The notes beneath the pieces are model-generated. The model did not search any database, was not told where the DNA came from, and saw only the letters and a program-made list of their open reading frames with translations. From assembly GCF_005403045.1 (NCBI RefSeq), contig NZ_BJCL01000004.1, forward strand, positions 248,001 to 312,000: a stretch of DNA of 64,000 nt, in the 5' to 3' direction. The translations under genes and the position numbers were made by a program. The stretch comes from Pseudaquabacterium pictum. Lineage in GTDB: Bacteria; Pseudomonadota; Gammaproteobacteria; Burkholderiales; Burkholderiaceae_C. This document shows positions 8,098 to 16,213 of the stretch, one piece after another (position 1 is the first letter of the stretch; every line of letters starts with the position of its first letter).

Positions 8098-9037
8098 AGC
8101 GCGTCTGCGACGGCCCGGTGGCGGCAGGTGCCAGGCCCAGGGGCTGCAGGCGGTCCAGCAGCCGGGGCAGCTGGCGGCGTGCGCTCGCTTCGCCGGTGCT
8201 GCGGGCCTCGCGGAAGTAGCCGGGCCAGGGCGATGCCTGCCAGCCCAGCCCCGCGTCGATCACGAAGTCCGCCTGGGCGGCCTCCGGTGCGATGCGTGCC
8301 AGCCGTTGGCCGATGCGCGCGCGCTGCGACGGCGAGGCATCCGCCGGCGCCGTCTCCAGCCGCGGCGTCACATCCACCGCGATCACGAACTGCGCGCCGG
8401 CCTGGCGGGCGGCCCGCACGGCCAGCGGCAGGGATTCATCGCCGTCCTCGTACTCGGTGCCCTGGATGCCGACCGGCGACAGCACGCCCGGCACCGCGCT
8501 GGACGCCCGCACCGCCACGCCGGCGTTGCCGCTGGTGAAGAACACCGGCGCCTTGTCGGTGCGGCGCGTGGCGCCGATCACCACGCGCCGCGGCAGCTGT
8601 TCGATGCGGCGCTGCCCCAGCCCGGTGTTCACGTAGTCCTGCAGGCGCTGGCCGTGGATCCAGCCGCGGTCGGCCAACGGCGAGAGGTCGAAGAGCGTCA
8701 GCGGGCCGCCGTCCCGGGACAGCGCATCGATCTCCGCGGCCGATCGGCCGTCGGCCCAGAACACGCCCAGCAGCGACCCGACGCTGGTGCCGACCACCAG
8801 ATCGATTGTGACCCCGGCTTCTTCCAGCACGCGCAGCACGCCGATGTGGGCATAACCGCGCGGCCCGCCGCTGCTCAACACCAGGGCCACCCGCGGCGGC
8901 GGCACCAGGGGCTGCAGCGTGGTCTGGGCCACCGGGCTGTCGGGCCCGGTGTGGTTGAAGGCAGTGCAGCCGGCCAGGGCCAGGCTGGCCAGCAGAGGCA
9001 GGGCGCGCCTTGTCAGGCCGGGCGTCAGCAGGGTCAT
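8096..9037 (-). CDS. Patatin-like phospholipase, lipoprotein
   Basis: A 313-residue protein with a lipoprotein signal (LASLALAGC) followed by a patatin domain. The oxyanion loop is GGPRGYAHIG and the nucleophile elbow GTSVGS, so it is predicted to hydrolyse lipid acyl esters at the inner face of an envelope membrane. The catalytic aspartate region reads EYEDGDESLPLAV instead of the usual DGG/DGA-x3-P-x-PV. The Asp is present but the context is altered. I chose ATG at 9037 because GGAG lies eight bases upstream; a GTG at 9046 is the alternative. The promoter and two operators lie just upstream. Confidence 0.85.
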   Translation of the reverse strand: MTLLTPGLTRRALPLLASLALAGCTAFNHTGPDSPVAQTTLQPLVPPPRVALVLSSGGPRGYAHIGVLRVLEEAGVTIDLVVGTSVGSLLGVFWADGRSAAEIDALSRDGGPLTLFDLSPLADRGWIHGQRLQDYVNTGLGQRRIEQLPRRVVIGATRRTDKAPVFFTSGNAGVAVRASSAVPGVLSPVGIQGTEYEDGDESLPLAVRAARQAGAQFVIAVDVTPRLETAPADASPSQRARIGQRLARIAPEAAQADFVIDAGLGWQASPWPGYFREARSTGEASARRQLPRLLDRLQPLGLAPAATGPSQTR

Positions 9038-9080
9038 CGGTTTCACTCCACAGCGGCCACCTGCAACACGGCAGTCTCAT

Positions 9081-9095
9081 GTTGACAGCGTCAAC
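9081..9095. promoter_or_regulatory. Palindromic operator O1 upstream of patatin gene
   Basis: A perfect inverted repeat GTTGAC-AGC-GTCAAC. Read on the minus strand, it lies immediately after the -10 element of the patatin promoter, covering the expected transcription start. A bound dimer would block initiation. The form is typical of TetR-family operators; the TetR gene at 9516 is the obvious but unproven owner. Confidence 0.65.
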
Positions 9096-9096
9096 C

Positions 9097-9125
9097 ATTG
9101 TTCCTGCAGCCGTAGACACTGTCAA
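9097..9125 (-). promoter_or_regulatory. Sigma-70 type promoter for the patatin gene
   Basis: On the minus strand, a perfect -35 TTGACA (9120-9125) is separated by exactly 17 bases from AACAAT (9097-9102), which matches four of six -10 positions. It points to the patatin gene about 60 bases downstream. Its -35 box lies inside the second operator. Confidence 0.6.
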
Positions 9126-9126
9126 C
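9112..9126. promoter_or_regulatory. Palindromic operator O2 overlapping the patatin -35 box
   Basis: GTAGAC-ACT-GTCAAC, the same 15-base design as O1 with one mismatched pair. Its centre is 31 bases from the centre of O1, about three helical turns, so two dimers would sit on the same DNA face and bracket the promoter. Confidence 0.6.
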
Positions 9127-9515
9127 TTTCGATGTCTGCCGAACGCTGTTCCGGCGCATCACATCCCTGGGAGTGCTTGGATGGACGTTCTTCGCCCTGC
9201 CCCCACCACCGGCCGCCAGTGGACTCGACATCCCGGTGGCCACGTGAGCGACGGCCGCAGCCGAGCCGCGCAACGCGACGGGCCGTGGGCCGTGGTCTTC
9301 ATGAGCTCGCTGCTGGGCATCGACGTGGTGGCGCAGGTCACGATGCGCGCGCTGGGGCCAGGTGCAGGTGATCGCGCAAGTGATGAAGGGCATGCCCGCC
9401 CACCGGGCGGGCACCAAGGGCCCGCTGCGGCCCTGAGCTGCCGCGGCGCAGGCGCCGGGAGCCACGGAACGCCTGTGGTAGCTTCACCCGCGCCCGCCAC
9501 CGCGATCCGAGCCCC
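9127..9515. other. 389-base stretch with no confident gene
   Basis: No frame here has convincing protein character. A plus-strand frame from ATG 9181 (MDVLRPAPTTGRQW...) stays open into the TetR gene. Another frame gives a short protein-like run ending VIAQVMKGMPAHRAGTKGPLRP before a stop near 9436. Together they could be a frame-shifted remnant of a small gene, but I do not recognise it. The TetR promoter should also lie here; no clear element was seen. Confidence 0.4.
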
Positions 9516-10139
9516 ATGCCCTCGAAGAAGACTGCCGCCACGCCGCCGCTCGAACTGCGCGACGCCTGCATCGTCGCGGCCCAGCAGGTCATCGCCGAGC
9601 GCGGCATCGAACACCTGAGCCTGCGCGAGGTGGCGCGCAGGCTCGGGGTCTCGCACCAGGCGCCGTACAGGCACTACCCCAGCCGCGACCATCTGCTCTC
9701 CGAGGTGATGCGGCGCTGCTTCCAGCGGTTTGCGCAGCATCTGGACAGCCGCGCCCGCTTCGACGATCCGGTGCAGGACCTGGAATCGCTGGGGCAGCAG
9801 TACCTGGCCTATGCCCAGCAGCATCCGCTGGAATACCGGCTGATGTTCAGCACCACCTGGCCCGAGGCCGCCGGATCACCGGCGCTGGTGCGCGATGCCA
9901 CCCACGCCTTCGACGTGCTGCGCAGCGTGCTGCGGCGCCTGCATGGCGACACCGCCAGGGCGCGCGAGGCGGTGGAGCTCGATGCGCTGTACATCTGGTC
10001 GACCATGCACGGCCTGGCCGGGGTGATGAACGGGCCCTGCATCGGCCAGCTCGATCTCCGGGCCAAGGTGCTGAAACAGGCCGTGCCCCACGCGATGGAC
10101 CGCCTGCGCACCGGCCTGGGCCAGCCGCCTGGCGGCTGA
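9516..10139 (+). CDS. TetR/AcrR family transcriptional regulator
   Basis: A 207-residue repressor-type protein. The N-terminal HTH reads ELRDACIVAAQQVIAERGIEHLSLREVARRLGVSHQAPYRHYPSRDHLL. The C-terminal half has the WHG-type ligand domain layout (AYAQQHPLEYRLMFSTTW and WSTMHGLAGVMNG). It is the nearest regulator to the two GTTGAC/GTCAAC operators in front of the divergent patatin gene and is the best candidate to bind them. The amylase gene follows by 64 bases on the same strand and could also be a target. Confidence 0.88.
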   Translation: MPSKKTAATPPLELRDACIVAAQQVIAERGIEHLSLREVARRLGVSHQAPYRHYPSRDHLLSEVMRRCFQRFAQHLDSRARFDDPVQDLESLGQQYLAYAQQHPLEYRLMFSTTWPEAAGSPALVRDATHAFDVLRSVLRRLHGDTARAREAVELDALYIWSTMHGLAGVMNGPCIGQLDLRAKVLKQAVPHAMDRLRTGLGQPPGG

Positions 10140-10203
10140 CCAGGCAGGCGGGACGGCAGGCGGCGCTGGTGCAGAGACGACCATTGGAACGGGAGCCGAC
10201 GCG

Positions 10204-12813
10204 ATGAACAGACTGCGGCCTGGCGCCTGGCTGGGCGCCGCGCTGACGGCCATCACCCTGCACGCCACCGCCCAGGCCCCGGGCCTGAAGCTGCATGTGC
10301 CCTCGCCCGACTGGCGCGACCAGGTCATCTACTTCGTGCTGACCGACCGCTTCGACGACGGCAACCCGCGCAACAACGACCAGGGTCTGGGCGAGTACGA
10401 CCCGCGCCAGAGCCACACCTACAGCGGCGGCGATCTCGCGGGCCTGCAGCGCCGATTGGACTATGTGCAGGCCCTGGGCGCCACCGCGCTGTGGCTGACG
10501 CCGCCGGTGCTGAACCAGTGGCACGACGCCACGCACGGCTTCTACGGCTACCACGGCTACTGGGCCAGCCACTTCAAGCGCATGGACCCGCACGTGGGCA
10601 CGCTGGCCGAGTACCAGCGCCTGTCGGACGCCCTGCACCGGCGCGGCATGTACCTGGTGCAGGACGTGGTGGTCAACCACACCGGCAACTTCTTCAGCCA
10701 CGGCCCGGGCTGGCGCGCCGACGATCCCGCCGCCGACTACCGGCCCAACACCGGTTCCCGGCCGCAGCGCCGGCCGCTGCAGCCGCCCTTCCACCTGAAC
10801 GACCCGCGTCGCGCCGCCGACCGCGCGGCCGGCATCTACCACTGGACGCCGGAGATCCGCGACGTCACCGTGCGCCGCGAGGAGCTCGACTTCCAGACCT
10901 CGGGGCTGGACGACCTGAACACCGAGAACCCGCGGGTGCGCCGTGCGCTGCGCGACAGCTTCGGCTGGTGGATCCGCTCGGTGGGTGTCGACGCCTTCCG
11001 CATCGACACGGCCTACCACGTGCCGCCCGAGTTCTTCGAGGACTTCCTGTACGCCGACGACCGCCAGGCGCCCGGCATGGCCCGGGTGGCCGAGCGCACC
11101 GGCCGGCGCGACTTCCTGGCCTTCGGCGAGGGCTTCGGCATCGATGCGCCTGGCCAGACCCGCTACACCCGCAAGCTGGAGAGCTACATCCGCGGCGACG
11201 ACGGCCGCGCCCGCCTGGGCGGCATGCTGAACTTTCCGCTGTATGCCGGGCTGGTGGATGTGTTCGCGCGTGGCCGGCCCGCCACCGACCTGCAGCGCCG
11301 GGTGCAGGACATGGTGGCCGCCGATGCCCGCGGCATCGATCCGCGGCGCCTGCCCACCTTCATCGACAACCACGACGTCGACCGCTGGCTGGCCGTCAGC
11401 GGCGAGGCGGCGATGAAGCAGGCGTTGCTGGCGATGATGACGCTGCCCGGCATCCCGGTGCTGTACTACGGCACCGAGCAGGGCCTGGTGGCGCAGCGCG
11501 CGTCGATGTTCGCCGCCGGCTGGGGCTCGGGCGGCCGCGACCGCTTCGACACCGCATCACCGCTGTTCCGCTACACCCAGTCGGTGGTGGCGCTGCGCCA
11601 GGCCAACCGCGGCTTCTCGCGCGCACTGCCGCAGGTGCTGCAGGCCAGCGGCGCCGGCCCCGGCGTGCTGGCCTGGCGCACCGCGCATGACGGGCAGGTG
11701 CGGCTGGTGGTGTTCAACACCGCCGACACGCCGCGCTTCGTCGACAACCTGCCGGTGGGCCCGGCACAGGCGCGGCTGCGCCGGCTGTTCGACATCCACG
11801 GCGATGCGCCCGCCACACTGGCGGCCGATGCCGGCGGCCAGGTGCACCTGCGGCTGCCGGCGCGCAGCGGCACGGTCTGGGCGGTGGAGCCGGCCACCGA
11901 CGGCCCGGCTGTGTCCGCGGAAGAAGCACCCCGGCTCGACCCGCTGCCGGCCGAGCCGATGACTGGCGACTTCAGCCTCACCGGGCAGGCGCGCCCGGGC
12001 ACCGAACTGGCCCTGATCGTCGATGGCGACGAGTCCCGGGCGCAGCGCGTGCACGCCGGCGCCGACGGCCGCTTCACCGCACGCATCGACACCCGGCGCA
12101 TGAGCGATCCCGCGTTGGCGCACCGCGTGGTGCTGCGCACGCTGGACGGCAGCCGCGTCAGCAATGCGCTGAGCTTCCGGATGGCGCTGCCCTGGCAGAC
12201 CCTGGCCGACGTGCCGCAGCCTCTGCAGGCCGGCGGCGGGCCCACGGGAAGCTACCGCTATCCCACCCACGAGAGCTTCACGCAGCAGATGGACCTGCGC
12301 CGCACCCGGGTGCTGGCCGCCGGCGGCGCCCTGCGCATCGAACTGGACATGGCCGATCTCACCAGCGTCTGGGCGCCGGCCAACGGCTTCGACCATGTGG
12401 CCTTCTCCATCTTCGTCGAGCTGCCGGGCCGCGCGGGCGGCGCACGCGTGATGCCCGGCCAGAACGCCGAGCTGCCCGACGGCATGCACTGGCACCTGCG
12501 GCTGCGGTCGCACGGCTGGAGCAACGCGCTGTTCGGCCCCGAGGGCGCCAGCGCCACGGCCGACGGCCGCAGCATCACGCCGGCCGCCGCCATCCACACC
12601 GATGCCGCCCAGCGGCGGGTGGTCTTCACCCTGCCCAGCGAGGCACTGGGCGACCCGGCCAGCTTCAGCGGCGCACGGGTGTTCGTCACCACCTGGGACT
12701 GGGACGGCACCTGGCGCCCGCTGGCCCCGGAGGCCGGCAGCTTCACCATGGGCGGCGGCATGGCCGACGGTCCCAAGGTCTGGAGCGCCAGCCCGGTCAT
12801 CCGCCTGCCCTGA
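10204..12813 (+). CDS. Exported alpha-amylase family glycosidase (GH13) with C-terminal binding module
   Basis: An 869-residue secreted enzyme with a signal peptide ending near residue 24 (HATAQA). The GH13 barrel has all catalytic residues: nucleophile D268 in DAFRID, acid/base E309 in FGEGF, and D391 in FIDNHD. It would hydrolyse alpha-1,4-glucans outside the cytoplasm. Residues from about 580 resemble an Ig-like segment followed by a glucodextranase-type C-terminal carbohydrate-binding domain (WAPANGFDHVAFSIFVELP, FVTTWDWDGTWRPL). GGGAG precedes the ATG. It is much longer than a typical 450-500 residue amylase because of the extra modules. Confidence 0.88.
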   Translation: MNRLRPGAWLGAALTAITLHATAQAPGLKLHVPSPDWRDQVIYFVLTDRFDDGNPRNNDQGLGEYDPRQSHTYSGGDLAGLQRRLDYVQALGATALWLTPPVLNQWHDATHGFYGYHGYWASHFKRMDPHVGTLAEYQRLSDALHRRGMYLVQDVVVNHTGNFFSHGPGWRADDPAADYRPNTGSRPQRRPLQPPFHLNDPRRAADRAAGIYHWTPEIRDVTVRREELDFQTSGLDDLNTENPRVRRALRDSFGWWIRSVGVDAFRIDTAYHVPPEFFEDFLYADDRQAPGMARVAERTGRRDFLAFGEGFGIDAPGQTRYTRKLESYIRGDDGRARLGGMLNFPLYAGLVDVFARGRPATDLQRRVQDMVAADARGIDPRRLPTFIDNHDVDRWLAVSGEAAMKQALLAMMTLPGIPVLYYGTEQGLVAQRASMFAAGWGSGGRDRFDTASPLFRYTQSVVALRQANRGFSRALPQVLQASGAGPGVLAWRTAHDGQVRLVVFNTADTPRFVDNLPVGPAQARLRRLFDIHGDAPATLAADAGGQVHLRLPARSGTVWAVEPATDGPAVSAEEAPRLDPLPAEPMTGDFSLTGQARPGTELALIVDGDESRAQRVHAGADGRFTARIDTRRMSDPALAHRVVLRTLDGSRVSNALSFRMALPWQTLADVPQPLQAGGGPTGSYRYPTHESFTQQMDLRRTRVLAAGGALRIELDMADLTSVWAPANGFDHVAFSIFVELPGRAGGARVMPGQNAELPDGMHWHLRLRSHGWSNALFGPEGASATADGRSITPAAAIHTDAAQRRVVFTLPSEALGDPASFSGARVFVTTWDWDGTWRPLAPEAGSFTMGGGMADGPKVWSASPVIRLP

Positions 12814-12824
12814 CACCGCCCGCC

Positions 12825-13652
12825 TCAGGCACCGGCGCGCTTGCGGGCCTCCAGCGCATACGGGATGCCACCGTCCTTCAACGCCGCATTGAAGGCCGAC
12901 AGCGCGGCGGCGTCCGCCTGCAGCCCGCCCACCAGCAGGGCCAGCATCTCGGCGGGCGACGACTCCAGGCCGGCCAGGGCGTCACGCAGCCGCACATCGA
13001 TGCGCGACACCTCGAACGGCTGCAGCACCAGCGGGCCACCCGGTTCCGGCGGCAGCGACACCACGGCCGCACCGCTGGCCAGCGGCAGCGTGGCCTGCAG
13101 CTGGCTGGTGATGGTGTTGGCCGCGGAGAAGAAGGTGGCGCGGCTCTGCGGCGTCAGCAGCACCTTCACCGGCGCGGCCGCCTGCGGCACGGTGAACAGC
13201 GAGAACGGCGGCCCGGGCGGGAACACCGCCGGCAGCTTGATCACCACATGGCCGCGCACCTCGAAGTTGGGCACCAGCAGCGGCGTCGGGTCGAAGGCAT
13301 TGCCGAACACGCTGGGCAGCACCGCCACCAGCGCCGTGCCCTTGGGCGGCACCAGGATGCTGCCGCGGCTGGGCCGGAACACCGTGGCGCTGACGCCGCC
13401 GTTGAGCACGCCCGACTGGTTGTCGGTGCCCGGCGGCGTGTCGACGAAATAGATGCAGTTGCCCGCCAGGCTGCGCTCGGGCCGCGTCGGGTCGGCCGGC
13501 GAGACCACGAACTCCAGCGCGTAGCGGTAAGGCTGGTCCTCGAGGTTGGTGATCTCGAGAAAGTAGCCCTGCACCACCCGGTCCACGTTCACCCCAGCCG
13601 CGGGGCCTGGCGCCTGCGGCTTGAAGATCAGCTCGAAGTGAGAAACGATCAT
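12825..13652 (-). CDS. Conserved-looking protein of unknown function
   Basis: A 275-residue protein without signal peptide or membrane segment. The first 200 residues look like an all-beta fold (FLEITNLEDQPYRYALEFVV, NFEVRGHVVIKLP). The last 70 are helical and end in a basic tail. The ATG has GGGAG upstream, whereas the frame further upstream is noise. The gene is convergent with the amylase gene and divergent from the amidase gene. I do not recognise the family and assign no function. Confidence 0.7.
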   Translation of the reverse strand: MIVSHFELIFKPQAPGPAAGVNVDRVVQGYFLEITNLEDQPYRYALEFVVSPADPTRPERSLAGNCIYFVDTPPGTDNQSGVLNGGVSATVFRPSRGSILVPPKGTALVAVLPSVFGNAFDPTPLLVPNFEVRGHVVIKLPAVFPPGPPFSLFTVPQAAAPVKVLLTPQSRATFFSAANTITSQLQATLPLASGAAVVSLPPEPGGPLVLQPFEVSRIDVRLRDALAGLESSPAEMLALLVGGLQADAAALSAFNAALKDGGIPYALEARKRAGA

Positions 13653-13855
13653 GGCAGCTCCCTGTTGCGCCGCGGGCCCCGGCCTGCTGGTTGCAGGCCA
13701 CCCTGGGCCGGGCTGCCGCCATCGTGGGCGCCGGTGCGCGGCGCGGCATCCGCCAGGCAAGGGACCGCAGGCGGCCGGCAGGGCCTGCCATGCCCCCGGT
13801 TGATGACGGCCGGCGCCGCTACAGTCGGCCACCGTTGCCACCCACCCCGCACGCC

Positions 13856-15160
13856 ATGCCCGACACCGCCCAGCCGATCTCCGCACGCGCCCTGGCGGCC
13901 CTGCTGCAGCAGGGCGCGCTGGCGCCCGATGCGCTGGCCCGCCAGACCCTGGCCGCGATCGCCGCGGCCGAGCCGGCGCTGCAGGCCTTCACCTGCGTGC
14001 TGGACGCCGACACCGCCGCCGCCCAGGCGCGCCAGCTGCAAGGCCCGCTGGCCGGCCTGCCGGTGGCGGTGAAGGACATCTTCGACACCCGCGATCTGCC
14101 CACCGCCTACGGCAGCCCGGCCATCTACCCGCCGCGCCCGGCCGGCAGCGATGCGGCCCTGGTGGCGCTGCTGCGCCGCGCCGGCGCGCTGGTGATCGGC
14201 AAGAGCAGCACCACCGAGTTCGCCTACCTGCACCCCACGGCCACCACCAACCCGCGCGCGCCGGGGCGCACGCCGGGCGGCTCGTCCTCGGGGTCGGCCG
14301 CGGCGGTGGCCGCGGGCCTGGTGCCGCTGGCCGTGGGCACGCAGACCGGCGGTTCGGTGGTGCGGCCGGCGGCCTACTGCGGCGTGGTCGGCTACAAGCC
14401 CACCGCCGGCTGGCTGCCCACCGGCGGGCTGAAGTGCTTCTCCTGGTCGCTGGACACGGTGGGCCTGTTCAGCCGCGACGTGGCCGACATGGCCTGGTTC
14501 GCCGAGGCGCTGACCGGCCGCGCGCTGGCACGGCCGGCCGCGCCATCGGCCGACCGGCTGGTGGTCGGCGTGCCGACCGACTTCCCATGGGAGGGCCTGT
14601 CGGCCAATGCCAGCGCCGCCATCGCGCACGGCTGCCGCGCGCTGGCCGCCGCCGGGATCGAGGTGCGCCCCTGCACCCTGCCGGCCTGGGCCGCCACCGG
14701 CTTCGACGACCATGCCGTGGTGCAGGGCCACGAGGCCTGGCGCTGCCTGGACTGGGAGTTCGACTACCATGCCGCGCAGCTGTCACCGGTGCTGCGCGAC
14801 TACCTGGCCAGCACCCGCCGCATCACGCCAGCAGCCTACGAGGCGGCGCAGCTGCGCACCTTGCAGGCCCGCGCCGACGCCCAGGCCTGGCTGGCCGGCG
14901 TCGACGCCCTGCTCACGCCCAGCGCACCCGACGAGCCGCCGCCCGGCCTGGGCAGCACCGGCCACTCCAGCTTCAACCGCCTATGGACCCTGCTGGGCCT
15001 GCCCTGCATCAACGTGCCCGGCGCCGTGGGCGACCACGGTGCGCCGATGGGCCTGCAGCTGATCGCCGCGGCGGGCGCCGATGCCCGGCTGCTGCAGGTG
15101 GCACAGCGGCTGGAGCAGGCACTGGCCGCCGCCGCCGGGCCGGCACCGTCAAGCCTCTGA
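13856..15160 (+). CDS. Amidase signature family hydrolase
   Basis: A 434-residue amidase with the Ser-cisSer-Lys triad visible: K73 in VAVKDIFD, the GGSSSGS stretch at 141-147, and nucleophile S167 in GTQTGGSVVRPA. The family includes general amidases, AtzE/biuret-type enzymes and GatA; the absence of gatB/gatC neighbours and the divergent N-terminus argue against GatA. The substrate is unknown. The start gives MPDTAQP. The stop overlaps that of the convergent LysR gene by 12 bases. Confidence 0.88.
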   Translation: MPDTAQPISARALAALLQQGALAPDALARQTLAAIAAAEPALQAFTCVLDADTAAAQARQLQGPLAGLPVAVKDIFDTRDLPTAYGSPAIYPPRPAGSDAALVALLRRAGALVIGKSSTTEFAYLHPTATTNPRAPGRTPGGSSSGSAAAVAAGLVPLAVGTQTGGSVVRPAAYCGVVGYKPTAGWLPTGGLKCFSWSLDTVGLFSRDVADMAWFAEALTGRALARPAAPSADRLVVGVPTDFPWEGLSANASAAIAHGCRALAAAGIEVRPCTLPAWAATGFDDHAVVQGHEAWRCLDWEFDYHAAQLSPVLRDYLASTRRITPAAYEAAQLRTLQARADAQAWLAGVDALLTPSAPDEPPPGLGSTGHSSFNRLWTLLGLPCINVPGAVGDHGAPMGLQLIAAAGADARLLQVAQRLEQALAAAAGPAPSSL

Positions 15161-16108
15161 GGCCTGCGGCACCCGCGCCGCGCGTGGCGGCAGCGCCGCC
15201 GCCACATGGTCGACAAAGGCCCGCACCCGCGCCGCCAGCTGGTGGCGCTGCGGGTAGACGGCATAGACATCGGCATCGGGCGTGCGGCACTGCGGCAGCA
15301 CCTGCACCAGCCGGCCGCTGGCCAGGTGGTGGGCGATGTCCCATTCGGCGCGCATCAGGATGCCGTGGCCGTCCAGCGCCCAGTGCACCGCGATCTCGCC
15401 GTCGTTGGTGCTCAGGTTGCCGCGGGTCTTGATGGCATCGGTGGTGGCGGCCTTGCCGCGGCCGCTGGTCAGCCGCCACAGACCGTAGGCCTCCTCGCCC
15501 TGGCGGATGCCGATGCAGGGGTGGCGCACCAGATCATGCGGCACCCGCGGCGTGCCGTGGCGCGCCAGGTAGGCCGGCGCGGCGCACAGCAGGCGGCGGT
15601 TGGGCGCGATGTGCCGGGCGATCACCCGCGCCTCCGGCGGCGCGCCGAAGCGGATGCAGACATCGAAACTGTCGTCGGTCAGCGGCGGCGGGTTGACCGA
15701 CAGCTGCAGCTGCACCTCCAGCTGCGGGTGCCGGCGTGCGAAGTCGGAGATCAGCGGCGCCACATGGCTGCGGCCGAAGCCCAGCGTGGCATTCACCCGC
15801 AGCAGGCCGGTGGGCATGCCGCGCGAAGCGCCCAGCAGCTGCTCCAGGTCGTCGATCTCGCCGAGGATGCGGCGCGCATGCGCCAGGTACAGCTCACCCT
15901 CGGGCGTGAGGCCCATGCGCCGGGTGGTGCGCACGACCAGCGGCACGCCGAGGCGCCGCTCCATCAGCGCCAGGTGCTTGCTGACCGCCGGCGTGGTGAT
16001 GCCCAGCTCGCGCGCGGCCGCGCCCAGGCTGCCGGCGCCGGCCAGCACCGAGAAGAACCGCAGGTCACCCGGCTGGACGCCACTGCCCATCGCCAATGCA
16101 CCGCCCAT
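15149..16108 (-). CDS. LysR family regulator of the divergent dehydrogenase gene
   Basis: A 319-residue LysR protein with HTH LGAAARELGITTPAVSKHLALMERRLG and a co-inducer domain of the DmlR/TtdR type (VARHIAPNRRLLCAAPAYLARHG). It is divergent from a tartrate/D-malate dehydrogenase gene, the usual arrangement for dmlR-like activators, so the inducer may be a hydroxylated C4 dicarboxylate. Two in-frame ATGs (16108, 16090) are possible and neither has a strong ribosome site. Confidence 0.88.
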   Translation of the reverse strand: MGGALAMGSGVQPGDLRFFSVLAGAGSLGAAARELGITTPAVSKHLALMERRLGVPLVVRTTRRMGLTPEGELYLAHARRILGEIDDLEQLLGASRGMPTGLLRVNATLGFGRSHVAPLISDFARRHPQLEVQLQLSVNPPPLTDDSFDVCIRFGAPPEARVIARHIAPNRRLLCAAPAYLARHGTPRVPHDLVRHPCIGIRQGEEAYGLWRLTSGRGKAATTDAIKTRGNLSTNDGEIAVHWALDGHGILMRAEWDIAHHLASGRLVQVLPQCRTPDADVYAVYPQRHQLAARVRAFVDHVAAALPPRAARVPQASEA

Positions 16109-16119
16109 TGATTGTGAAC

Positions 16120-16140
16120 TTCAGGTGAACAATGCCTGAA
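16120..16140. promoter_or_regulatory. LysR operator in the divergent spacer
   Basis: A perfect inverted repeat TTCAGG-N9-CCTGAA, which contains the LysR T-N11-A pattern. It overlaps a direct repeat of GTGAAC (16114-16119 and 16125-16130, 11 bases apart). It lies between the LysR start and the dehydrogenase start and is the likely binding site of the product of 15149-16108. Confidence 0.6.
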
Positions 16141-16213
16141 CTTTAGCCCCGACCCTGTGCCCGGTCCAGTGCCTACAGTCCCGCCCACTGCAACCCACGG
16201 ACGGAGACCCCGC

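Noticed and set aside
13856-15160. GatA subunit of the tRNA amidotransferase
   Set aside because: No gatB or gatC beside it, and the N-terminal part and general wording fit other amidase-signature enzymes.
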